Assembly (NCBI GenBank): GCA_905215055.1
Contig: CAJMOH010000026.1
Location: forward strand, 1-37,766
Direction of reading: 5' to 3'
DNA from: an uncultured bacterium
GTDB lineage: Bacteria; Bacillota; Clostridia; Oscillospirales; Acutalibacteraceae
Length of the DNA stretch: 37,766 bases
This document shows positions 8,420 through 15,456 of the stretch, piece by piece. Below the pieces are notes generated by a model. That model ran no database searches and was not told the origin of the DNA. It worked only from the letters and a program-made list of their open reading frames with translations. A program made the position numbers and the translations under genes. Position 1 is the stretch's first letter; each line of letters starts with the position of its first letter.

Positions 8420-8486
8420 AAATGGACATTTTATTTATCCCCTGCTTGACTTTTCTCTTCAGCGCGGCCTATTATGAAATGGACAT
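8420..8486 (+). promoter_or_regulatory. araC-type gene promoter flanked by direct repeats
   Basis: TTGACT (8446-8451) and TATTAT (8470-8475) are 18 bp apart and form a good promoter reading right. Identical AAATGGACAT direct repeats flank it at 8420-8429 and 8477-8486. Direct repeats are the usual binding pattern of AraC-family proteins, so autoregulation is likely. The promoter lies inside the longest open frame, which shows that the upstream ATG (8422) is not the start. Confidence 0.6.
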
Positions 8487-8511
8487 ATTGGAAAAGGAAG
8501 GTGCGGCATCT

Positions 8512-9336
8512 ATGGGTACCGGACAAGGGCTTCCCCGGTGGTTCCGGCTGACGGGGGAAATCCATGTGGAAATCGTGGATAAATTCAGCGGCGGGAATGT
8601 ACACCCGGACCGGGTGATGCCCCAGTGGGTTCTGGTGCTGATGATCAGCGGGACGCGGACCTTCCGCATCTATGGGGGGGATTATGCAGTTCACGGCGGC
8701 GAATTTTTTCTGCTGCCGCCCTATGTGCGGCATTGCGGGCTGCAGCATGACGAGCACGAGGCCTATTTTGCCCATTTCCAGGCAGAGGGGGCAGAGACCC
8801 CGCCACCCACGGAGCTGGACAACGGCCATATCCTGCTGCCATTATGGGGGCAGGTTCCTCTGGAGCTCCCCTGCTTTGACCTGATGGAGTACGCGGCCTG
8901 CCACCGGGCCCCGCCCTTTTTCAGCGGGAATTTCCTCTCCTCCCAGATCCAGGCGATCCTGTACCAGCTCAGTTTGGCTATGCAAAAAAAGCGGCTGTGG
9001 CCCAAGCGGGAAAACAGGACGGCCCTCCAGATCCTGCAATATATTGACAACAACAAAGGCCGGCAGCTACAAAACCAGGACTACGCCGCCGCTTTTGGCA
9101 TGACTTACCGCCGCCTGAACGCCATCTTCCAGGCTGTGTACGGCGTGACGATCAAGCAGATGCAGGGGATCCTGCGGGTGGAGCAGGCCAAGCGTATGCT
9201 CAGTTCTGGCTACACCATTTTAGAAACCAGTGCGGCTTGCGGGTTTGAGGACTACTTTTACTTTTTAAAGGTGTTCAAAAGCAAAACCGGCATGACGCCC
9301 TCCCAGTATCGGGAGGCCTATTTCGATACCCATTGA
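8512..9336 (+). CDS. AraC family transcriptional regulator
   Basis: This 274-residue regulator has an N-terminal cupin-like sensor domain (residues ~15-100, including EFFLLPPYVRHCGLQ) and two C-terminal helix-turn-helix motifs in the last ~100 residues (NQDYAAAFGMTYRRLNAIFQ and ILETSAACGFEDYFYFLKVF, ending KTGMTPSQYRE). The open frame begins at 8422, but a promoter sits within that stretch and AAGGAAGG precedes ATG 8512, which I take as the start. It is divergent from the Gfo/Idh gene and most likely controls it and possibly the adjacent arabinan genes. Confidence 0.88.
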   Translation: MGTGQGLPRWFRLTGEIHVEIVDKFSGGNVHPDRVMPQWVLVLMISGTRTFRIYGGDYAVHGGEFFLLPPYVRHCGLQHDEHEAYFAHFQAEGAETPPPTELDNGHILLPLWGQVPLELPCFDLMEYAACHRAPPFFSGNFLSSQIQAILYQLSLAMQKKRLWPKRENRTALQILQYIDNNKGRQLQNQDYAAAFGMTYRRLNAIFQAVYGVTIKQMQGILRVEQAKRMLSSGYTILETSAACGFEDYFYFLKVFKSKTGMTPSQYREAYFDTH

Positions 9337-9636
9337 CCGTCAGAAGACATATTCATGAAATGGCGGAGCCCCTTCCTATTCGGTAATGGGGAAACCCAGT
9401 TGCGGCACCTGCCGTTTAACAGCGGATAGGAAACAGCTAAAGCACGCTGTCCCCCTGTGGGGTAGTGTGCTTCTTCGCGTTGTGGGGTGCTTTTCCATTC
9501 CGAGGCAGCCCTGCCCTTACTGTTAGGTATGAAAAAGGTCGGGATTTCTCCCGGCCTTCCCATAGATATTCCCATATTCCCCCGCCAAATTCTGGCCGCA
9601 GGCCGTCACACTGCGAGGCCGCAATCACCGGCGCTG
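9337..9636. other. Convergent intergenic region with two hairpins
   Basis: These 300 bp separate the AraC gene (+) and the CocE-type gene (-). A hairpin AGCACGCT/AGTGTGCT with inner CCCC/GGGG pairs (about 9440-9471) could terminate the AraC transcript, though it has no clear U-tract. The second hairpin (9535-9558) is described separately. I see no coding sequence. Confidence 0.5.
9535..9558 (-). terminator. Rho-independent terminator after CocE-type gene
   Basis: AAGGTCGGGA (9535-9544) pairs with TCCCGGCCTT (9549-9558) across a four-base loop. On the minus strand it is followed by TTTTTC. It closes the dipeptide operon. Confidence 0.8.
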
Positions 9637-11718
9637 TCATTCTTCCACACGCATGATCAATTTCGAGGCGTGAGCGCCGCCGTGGTGCAGAGTGTTTTCC
9701 GCCACCACGGTAACCGTGCTGTTGTAGCCTTCCCGGGTGTTGCTGTTGGGAAAGATGAAATTCTCCGCCCCGGAGGTCACCGTCACCCGGATGCGGTGGC
9801 CCTTGCGGAAGCAGTTGGACAGCTTGGTGGTGCGGATCTTCAGGCAGGCGATCTCCCCCGCCTCCAGGAATTTCGCCCTCTCAAAGCCGCTGCGGTACCG
9901 GGCGCTGAGCACTCCATCTGCCAGCTTGATAGAGCGTCCGTTTTCGTCCACATCGGTGACCCGCACTACAAAGTCCGTATCTGGAGCGCTGGAGGAGACA
10001 TACAGCTCAGCCGTCATGTCCCCGGTGATGGTCACGTCCTCCGCCAGAGGCTCTGTGGTGTAGCAGAGGATGTCCTGCCGACGTTCCTCTTTTGTATAGT
10101 CCTCCGGGACCTCCAACTCGTTCTCCGACATATCCACAATATGGACGGCGGGGTCCTGTGGGTCATAGCGGTAGCTATCCCTGCCCTCCCGCTCCGGGGC
10201 CTGCCAGGTAAGGAGCCCGTCCCCGGAAGAGGTGTTGGCATGGCCGGAACTGGTCAGGTACAGGGCCCGCTCTACCGTGGCGGGGACGGGCCAGTTTTCC
10301 GCGGTCTTCCACTTTTCCTGTCCCAAGGTGTAGTACTCCACTGGGGATTCCCGGTCCACGCCGTTCTCCACACCCTTTAAGTACCGCTCAAACCACCGAA
10401 AGTAGAGCAGATCCAAGTCGAAACGCAAAGCCTGGCTGCCAAATGATACCCCATGCATATCGTACTTGCTGTTGCCGCTGTGCTGCCAGGGGCCCAGGAT
10501 AACTTTCCGCTTCTGCGCAGGGAAGTCGTGAACCAGCTCCAGGGCCTGGGTGGTGCCCATGCCGTTGTCGTCAAACCAGCCGGACTGGATCAACGCTGGG
10601 ACCTGCGCCCCCTTCCAGCGGGCCTGCCAGTCGGAACGGCTCCAGAACTCGTCATTGTCCCGGGGCCGGAACCACTGGTCCAAGAATGGGACTTCATAGC
10701 CCAAGGCCTTCTTGGGGATGTCCGACAGGGGTCGGATGCGCAGTACCTCCTGCCAATCATCCCGCTCCATGAGCTCTGGCTGAAATGTCTTTTGGGATAC
10801 GGCAAAAGCCCAGGCAAGCATCCCGGAGTTGAGGGAACCGCCCCGCCGGGGCACATCGATAAAGGCGCTGCCGGCGCACACCACGCTGATGAGGGCTTTC
10901 AGGTGGGGGTTGCCGCTGGCCGCGGCGGCCCACTGGACGTACCCCAGGTAGGAGCCTCCCACCATGCCCACGCTGCCGGAGGACCAGGGCTGGACGGCAA
11001 TCCAGTTCAGGGTGTCGTCCCCATCCTCCACCTCGTAGTAGTTGGGGATCCACTCCCCACCGCTTTTATTGCGGCCACGCACGTCCTGGATGACAACGGC
11101 ATAGCCCCGCTGCACATAGCGGTAGTAGACCTCGCGGCCCTCCTCTTTCCCATAGGGGGTGCGCACCAGTACCGCCGGGACCTTTTCCTCCACACCGGCG
11201 GGCAGGTACACGTCGGTGGATAGGGCCACCCCATCCCGCATGGGCACGTCAAAGGGACCGGCGTAGGATACGGCACAGAGCTTCTCCTCCGGCCAGGTCT
11301 CTCGCCACAGACGCAGGAGGGTGCGCTCCTCGCAGCCCTCCCGCACCAGCAGGCTCACCATCTCCCGGGAGGGGCAGTACACGGCAATGAGTTTCCCGCC
11401 CTCTATCTGTTTGTTGCAGGGGAATTTCACATCCCGCTGGAGAAAGTGGACGCCGTCCTCGCTGGTGTAACGCTCTCCCGCCACCTGGAATTCCCCCTTG
11501 CCGCAAAGGGCCTGGGGATACTCCCCAGCGTGTTCCGCCAAAGCGAGAAAATCCATTTTCAAAAAGGACTTATATTCCCCGGAAATCTCTGACGTAATGG
11601 GCTCCCAATCCCCCAGCGTACCGGTAAATACGTCCAACCGGCGGACGCGGGGAGCGGCCGGGTCCAGCTCCAGCTTGCCATATAAAATGCCCGAAACATA
11701 CAGATTAAAAACAGTCAT
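9637..11718 (-). CDS. CocE/NonD family (S15-type) alpha/beta hydrolase
   Basis: This is a 693-residue serine hydrolase. Residues ~150-430 form the alpha/beta-hydrolase core: PMRDGVALSTDVY, the nucleophile Ser in GGSYLG (~256), Asp in SGWFDDNG (~383) and His in GPWQHSG (~413). Residues ~450-690 are the beta-sandwich domain of X-Pro dipeptidyl-peptidases and cocaine-esterase-like enzymes. The first ~150 residues are an extension not usual for CocE and not recognised by me. No signal peptide is visible, so it is probably cytoplasmic. Its operon partners (dipeptide epimerase, DUF819) suggest cleavage of peptides or N-acyl amino acids. It is the last gene of the operon and has its own terminator. 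Confidence 0.85.
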   Translation of the reverse strand: MTVFNLYVSGILYGKLELDPAAPRVRRLDVFTGTLGDWEPITSEISGEYKSFLKMDFLALAEHAGEYPQALCGKGEFQVAGERYTSEDGVHFLQRDVKFPCNKQIEGGKLIAVYCPSREMVSLLVREGCEERTLLRLWRETWPEEKLCAVSYAGPFDVPMRDGVALSTDVYLPAGVEEKVPAVLVRTPYGKEEGREVYYRYVQRGYAVVIQDVRGRNKSGGEWIPNYYEVEDGDDTLNWIAVQPWSSGSVGMVGGSYLGYVQWAAAASGNPHLKALISVVCAGSAFIDVPRRGGSLNSGMLAWAFAVSQKTFQPELMERDDWQEVLRIRPLSDIPKKALGYEVPFLDQWFRPRDNDEFWSRSDWQARWKGAQVPALIQSGWFDDNGMGTTQALELVHDFPAQKRKVILGPWQHSGNSKYDMHGVSFGSQALRFDLDLLYFRWFERYLKGVENGVDRESPVEYYTLGQEKWKTAENWPVPATVERALYLTSSGHANTSSGDGLLTWQAPEREGRDSYRYDPQDPAVHIVDMSENELEVPEDYTKEERRQDILCYTTEPLAEDVTITGDMTAELYVSSSAPDTDFVVRVTDVDENGRSIKLADGVLSARYRSGFERAKFLEAGEIACLKIRTTKLSNCFRKGHRIRVTVTSGAENFIFPNSNTREGYNSTVTVVAENTLHHGGAHASKLIMRVEE

Positions 11719-11755
11719 AGTTCTCCCACCTTTCGTCTTGATTTAAGGGACAGGG

Positions 11756-12925
11756 CTATCCCCCTACAATCGCCCGTATCGCATAGGCAACGGAAATGCC
11801 CACATAATTTCCCAGGGCCCCCGCCAGCACACCCATGAGCAGGCCAATGTTAATAAGGATCTTCCACTGGGCGCTGGAGGCCACCAGGGCCGCGGTGGGG
11901 CCGTCGGCGATGCAGCCCACGATAGAAAGCAGCACATACTCAAAGCGGATCTTCAGCAGCCGGGTGATGAGCAGGTGCAGCAAGCAACTGAACAGGATCA
12001 CGCAGAAGCAGAACAGGGTGATGTAGAAGGTCGAGCCAAAGAACTGCATCAGGTCCACGGCGAAGCCGATGGTGCTGAGAAACAGCAGGGCCACGAACAG
12101 ACCCAGGTCGAAATTGCCTCTCAGCTTCCGCACTGCCGGCACCTGAGCCAGCAGGATGGAGAAGGTGGTGATGAGCAAGATGCGCCCCGCGCTGCGGAAA
12201 TCCTCGCCGAACACCGCGTTGGAGATCAGGGTGGAGACCCACACCGTGCCGAAGCCAATAGCCAGCAGGCAGGCGATCTCCAAAATGGACCACTCCTTCG
12301 AGGCCATCAGCTCCTCGTGGTCCCCCTCCCCCAGCAGCTCTTCCTGGGACATATCGTAGGGCCACAGCTTTTTCAGCTTTTTGGAACCTTTGTAGATGGC
12401 GGGGACCGCGAACATGAGGATCATCGTGGGAATGCCCACCACATAGTCCGCGGCGTTGGCCGAGGCGATGGTTGTCTTGGCCGCGTCCAGACCCACCGCA
12501 ATCGCGGTCAGGTTGGAGCTGCCTCCCGTATAAGTGCCCACAAACATACCGGACACCTTCCAGCCCTCGTCGATCTTCCCGGCGAACACCACGCCGAACA
12601 CCAGCGCCACCAGGCACACGCTGCACACGGCAGAGATCAGTGCGATCACCGGTTCTTTGGTGAGCTTGCGCATTTGGCGCAGATCCAGGCTCAACAGGCA
12701 AATAGATACCGACAACGGTACACAATAGTTGCTGACAGCGTCGTAGGTGGCGCTGGAGGTGGGTACGACTTTCAGGTTGGAAAGCACAATGCCCGTTACG
12801 ATGACGGTCAGCGCCGGGCCCAGCGTCTTGAACACCTTGAACCGCTGCAGCCACAGCCCCAGGGCTACCACGCCGAAAATAACGAACAGCAGGGCCCCCT
12901 CCGACGAGAACAATGTCCCGTTCAT
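11756..12925 (-). CDS. DUF819 family integral membrane protein
   Basis: This ~389-residue, highly hydrophobic protein has about ten membrane segments. The sequence matches the DUF819 (YjcL-like) family: GPALTVIVTGIVLSN near the start, GTYTGGSSNLTAIAVGLD in the middle, and a cytoplasmic loop around the KKLKKLWPYD motif. Members are uncharacterised, but their fold and neighbours suggest a transporter. It lies between the dipeptide epimerase and the S15-type hydrolase, so peptide or amino-acid transport is a reasonable guess. An ATG at 12931 is also open, but the one at 12925 has the better-spaced GGGGATA site. Confidence 0.85.
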   Translation of the reverse strand: MNGTLFSSEGALLFVIFGVVALGLWLQRFKVFKTLGPALTVIVTGIVLSNLKVVPTSSATYDAVSNYCVPLSVSICLLSLDLRQMRKLTKEPVIALISAVCSVCLVALVFGVVFAGKIDEGWKVSGMFVGTYTGGSSNLTAIAVGLDAAKTTIASANAADYVVGIPTMILMFAVPAIYKGSKKLKKLWPYDMSQEELLGEGDHEELMASKEWSILEIACLLAIGFGTVWVSTLISNAVFGEDFRSAGRILLITTFSILLAQVPAVRKLRGNFDLGLFVALLFLSTIGFAVDLMQFFGSTFYITLFCFCVILFSCLLHLLITRLLKIRFEYVLLSIVGCIADGPTAALVASSAQWKILINIGLLMGVLAGALGNYVGISVAYAIRAIVGG

Positions 12926-12955
12926 ACGCATTATCCCCTTTCTATTATGTCACAG

Positions 12956-14029
12956 TTAAAAGTCGAAGTCCAGGCCCAGACCGGGTTTGTCCGACAGGGT
13001 GTAAACCCCGCCCTCCACAGAGAAGCCGCCGGGCATACCCATCTCCGGGTCTACAGCGTACATAAAGCTGTCGCAGTCCGCCTCGGTGATGTTGGACTTA
13101 GCCGCCACCAGGGCCACCCCCGCGGCGATGGCCACTTTGGTCTCCAGCATACAGCCCACCATACACTGGACGTGGTTTGCTTCGGCCACAGCATTGATCT
13201 TTTCCGCCGGGTACAGACCGCCACACTTCATCAACTTGATGTTTAGAATATCCGCAGCATCTAAGCGGCAGGCACGCGCGGCATCCACAGGGGAGTGGAT
13301 GGACTCGTCCAGCATGATCTTCATATCCACCTTGGAGCGCACCAGACGGGCGCCCTCCACGTCCCACCAGGGCAGGCACTGCTCCACGGCCTCCACCCCC
13401 AATTGCTCAAAGGCCTTCAGGGTGCGCACCGCGTCGCCCACGGTGTAACCCTGGTTGGCGTCCACCCGCAGCCGCACACCAGGGCCCACCGCCTCCCGAA
13501 TAAGAGTGAGGGCTCGAATGTCGTCTTGGGGGCAGATACCGGCCTTCACCTTCAAAATGGTAAAGCCGTCCCGTTCTACCCGCTCTTTGGCCTCCTGCGC
13601 CATATACTCCGGCTTGTCGATGCCGATGGTCATGTCGGTGACAATCTTATTCCGGCTGCCTCCCAACACCTTGTACAAGGGCTGGCCCATCACTTTGCCC
13701 CGGATGTCGTACAGGGCGATGTCCACCGCAGCCTTGGCGGCGGTGTTGCCGCTGATAAGGTTGTCCATCATCTGGTGGATACCCTCCAGGTCCATGGGGT
13801 CCCGGCCCAGAAGGCCCTGCTTGAAGAGCTTTAAGGCCTCCATCACCGTGTTGGCGTTCTCCCCGGTAACAGGCTCGAAGGGCGCCGCCTCGCCGATGCC
13901 CCAAATGCCCTCATCGGTGATAAGCTTTACCAGCACGTTCACTGAGTGCTCCTGCACCGCAAAGGCGATGCGGAAGGGCTTCTTCAAGGGGATTTTGATG
14001 AGCTCTACTTTCATATCTGTCAGTTTCAT
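12956..14029 (-). CDS. Dipeptide epimerase (enolase superfamily, Ala-Glu epimerase type)
   Basis: This 357-residue enzyme has the full enolase-superfamily set in the muconate-lactonising subgroup: catalytic KVK (Lys160/Lys162), metal ligands Asp190 (VDAN), Glu216 (VEQC) and Asp241 (LDES), and Lys268 in NIKLMKCGG. The DxD pair at 318-320 (ADCDS) matches the residues that hold the dipeptide amino group in L-Ala-D/L-Glu epimerase of Bacillus subtilis. It inverts the C-terminal residue of dipeptides, often those from murein. GGAGGAGG precedes the ATG. It is the first gene of the operon, transcribed from a strong promoter, with DUF819 and a CocE-type hydrolase after it. Confidence 0.9.
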   Translation of the reverse strand: MKLTDMKVELIKIPLKKPFRIAFAVQEHSVNVLVKLITDEGIWGIGEAAPFEPVTGENANTVMEALKLFKQGLLGRDPMDLEGIHQMMDNLISGNTAAKAAVDIALYDIRGKVMGQPLYKVLGGSRNKIVTDMTIGIDKPEYMAQEAKERVERDGFTILKVKAGICPQDDIRALTLIREAVGPGVRLRVDANQGYTVGDAVRTLKAFEQLGVEAVEQCLPWWDVEGARLVRSKVDMKIMLDESIHSPVDAARACRLDAADILNIKLMKCGGLYPAEKINAVAEANHVQCMVGCMLETKVAIAAGVALVAAKSNITEADCDSFMYAVDPEMGMPGGFSVEGGVYTLSDKPGLGLDFDF

Positions 14030-14055
14030 ATCGCTGCCTCCTCCAGTTTTTACTG

Positions 14056-14084
14056 ATTTTACTATTTTTAAAATAAACCGTCAA
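14056..14084 (-). promoter_or_regulatory. Strong promoter of the dipeptide operon
   Basis: On the minus strand TTGACG (14079-14084) and TAAAAT (14056-14061) are exactly 17 bp apart, in AT-rich DNA, about 27 bp upstream of the epimerase ATG. The divergent regulator promoter is 110 bp away. Confidence 0.75.
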
Positions 14085-14193
14085 GCACATTTCTCAAATA
14101 TTACATTTTTTCGCCTAATTTTGCATATATACCAGAATTTTCAGCAACTTTTTTCTCTGTTGTTTTTTAGTTATAGCATAAAAAGTGCCGCCA

Positions 14194-14222
14194 TTGACGC
14201 ATCTTTTTTCCCATGGTATAAT
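14194..14222 (+). promoter_or_regulatory. Promoter of the XRE-cupin regulator
   Basis: TTGACG (14194-14199) and TATAAT (14217-14222) are separated by 17 bp. The -35 hexamer is the same as in the divergent operon promoter. It predicts a ~42-nt leader with GGGAGG just before the ATG. Confidence 0.8.
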
Positions 14223-14270
14223 AAGCAAAATACAACGCGATTTTTACCACAGTGAAACGGGAGGCCCCAC

Positions 14271-14861
14271 ATGCTAGGAGATCAGATTCGCTCCATCCGA
14301 AAACGGCAGGAAATCACCTTAAAGGAACTGGCGGAAAAGACCGGCCTTTCCATCGGGTACATCTCCCAGATCGAGCGCAATCTTACCGATCCCTCCCTTT
14401 CCACTCTGCGGAAAATTAGCGGCGCATTAGGTGTCCCCACCTACTTGTTCTTAGGTGACGAGCCCCACGGCAGTCTCACTCTCCACAAGGACGAGATGAT
14501 TCAACTTTCCCAACCCAACTCAAACGTGCGCTATCAAATCATGTCGCCTATGCCCACCGGAGAATTTGTGCCCCAGTCCTTGGTGGCCCGATTCGAGTTG
14601 GCTCCCCGCAGCGTAGACGGAGAGCTGCCAGTCATCCATCCCAGTGAGGAGATCGTCCTGCTGGAGCGTGGCACCGTGGATGTGATCATCGACGGTAAGG
14701 CCGTCCGCCTGGAGACAGGGGACACCACCCTAATCCGCTCGAACCTACCTCACATTCTCTCCAACCCCACGGATGAGATTGTCACGGGGTACTCTATTTT
14801 TACTCCTGCTGTATGGTTTCCCAACACCCACCGCGGCTCCAAACGCGACTCCGATACTTAA
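14271..14861 (+). CDS. XRE family regulator with C-terminal cupin domain
   Basis: This 196-residue regulator has residues 1-65 as an XRE helix-turn-helix (LKELAEKTGLSIGYISQIER, then DPSLSTLRKISGALGV). Residues ~115-185 form a cupin_2 barrel (VIHPSEEIVLLERGTVDVII, then ETGDTTLIRSNLPHIL), usually the ligand-sensing part. Members often regulate amino-acid, peptide or polyamine use. It is divergent from the dipeptide epimerase/DUF819/CocE operon, separated by ~240 bp with two facing promoters, so it is very likely that operon's regulator. The effector could be a dipeptide or amino acid; this is inference. Confidence 0.92.
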   Translation: MLGDQIRSIRKRQEITLKELAEKTGLSIGYISQIERNLTDPSLSTLRKISGALGVPTYLFLGDEPHGSLTLHKDEMIQLSQPNSNVRYQIMSPMPTGEFVPQSLVARFELAPRSVDGELPVIHPSEEIVLLERGTVDVIIDGKAVRLETGDTTLIRSNLPHILSNPTDEIVTGYSIFTPAVWFPNTHRGSKRDSDT

Positions 14862-15008
14862 CCTATGTTACACTCCACAAAACCTCTTGACGCAGCGGTG
14901 ATATCAAATAACGTTCATGTAAGTGATTTAGCGAAGTTTGGACTACATCGGTTTTCTTTTCCATTCTGGGCTGTTTCGGATTGCACATCAGCGCAATGAA
15001 GCGCTACT

Positions 15009-15036
15009 ACCCATAAGATCTGGTTGGGTCTTTTTT
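15009..15036 (+). terminator. Weak terminator after XRE-cupin gene
   Basis: ACCCA and TGGGT can pair and are followed by CTTTTTT, about 150 bp after the stop codon. The stem is only five base pairs. Confidence 0.35.
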
Positions 15037-15065
15037 CTGAAATCCCTATGAATTTGGGCCCAAAG

Positions 15066-15165
15066 AATCAGTAGCACTAAACCAGCACCGCCTTCTCTCC
15101 AACTTGCGGCGGGAACCGGGCAACACCGCCTTTCCCCCGCTCTTGATGGTTTGTTCCCACATCCA
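15066..15165. repeat. Conserved right end of element A
   Basis: About 100 bp before the att core match 30497-30601, including CTAAACCAGCACCGC-like and GTTCCCACATCCA-like stretches. Because they precede both cores and lie beyond unrelated cargo, they are best explained as the right-hand terminal arm of each element. No gene is seen in 14862-15456 apart from these element-end features. Confidence 0.65.
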
Positions 15166-15210
15166 CTCCAAAACCGCGTGCCGAGGGTTCAAGTCCTTCT
15201 GCCCCTGCCA
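15166..15210 (+). other. Attachment site: 3' half of tRNA-Trp (att A/B)
   Basis: The sequence runs from the anticodon loop (CTCCAAAA, anticodon CCA), through the 3' anticodon strand ACCGC, variable loop GTGCC, T-arm GAGGG-TTCAAGT-CCTTC and acceptor strand TGCCCCT, to G73 and an encoded CCA. This fits bacterial tRNA-Trp, whose 5' end would be AGGGGCA. No 5' half precedes it, so it is not a functional tRNA. An identical 45-mer lies at 30602-30646, and identity extends left by ~11 bp. Integrases commonly use tRNA 3' halves as core sites. Confidence 0.85.
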
Positions 15211-15250
15211 AAAAACCGTCGAAAACACTGGGTTTTCGACGGTTTTCTTT
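15207..15250 (+). terminator. Terminator hairpin after att A/B
   Basis: ACCGTCGAAAAC pairs perfectly with GTTTTCGACGGT and is followed by TTCTTTTT. The copy at 30647 onward keeps the stem through paired base changes. It would terminate a tRNA transcript on the plus strand. Confidence 0.8.
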
Positions 15251-15342
15251 TTGCACGTGTTGTATGGGAGTGGGGTTCACGTTGGTTCGGATTTCTGGTT
15301 CACCTACCCGTCCACACCTGCTGCACTCCTCTCCAGCACCCA

Positions 15343-15387
15343 AAACGCACCCGGTTTCGCCCTTTTTGGACGATTTCGGGTGCGTTT
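15343..15387 (-). terminator. Hairpin downstream of integrase 1
   Basis: AAACGCACCCG (15343-15353) pairs with CGGGTGCGTTT (15377-15387). On the minus strand it lies ~70 bp beyond the integrase stop and is followed by TTTTGG. The same hairpin recurs at 30788-30832. It may be a terminator or an arm site. Confidence 0.55.
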
Positions 15388-15456
15388 CGCTGTTTTTGAC
15401 CTCTTTTGTCCTGCAAAATTTTTGGTCCGTTTTTTGTACATCCTGCCATATAGTGG

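Larger units (their letters stand above)
1..15210. mobile_element. Integrative element A (left end outside window)
   Basis: The left edge begins inside the conserved noncoding block that follows the integrase in the two other elements of this window. The first bases match 32337 onward almost base for base. A remnant of the element helix-turn-helix gene follows at 545-617. The right end is the tRNA-Trp-derived core at 15166-15210, preceded by about 100 bp (15066-15165) that recurs before the second core at 30497-30601. The cargo is a GH51/ABC-importer locus with a Gfo/Idh oxidoreductase and AraC regulator, then a dipeptide epimerase/DUF819/CocE locus with an XRE-cupin regulator. By analogy, the integrase start codon should lie roughly 220 bp left of position 1, with an att site and possibly the intact tRNA-Trp beyond it; that part is inference. 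Confidence 0.7.

Noticed and set aside
7123..8421. 432-residue plus-strand frame
   Set aside because: Antisense shadow of the Gfo/Idh gene; no recognisable domain and it includes that gene's divergent promoter region.
9487..10380. Long plus-strand frame opposite the CocE-type gene
   Set aside because: It is a shadow of the S15-type hydrolase in GC-rich DNA; the hydrolase strand has catalytic motifs and a ribosome site.
11975..13246. 423-residue plus-strand frame
   Set aside because: It spans two well-supported minus-strand genes (DUF819 and epimerase) and is rich in His/Gln, typical of an antisense shadow.
15166..15210. A functional tRNA-Trp gene
   Set aside because: The acceptor 5' strand, D-arm and 5' anticodon strand are missing in the preceding 40 bases, so only the 3' half is present here and at 30602.
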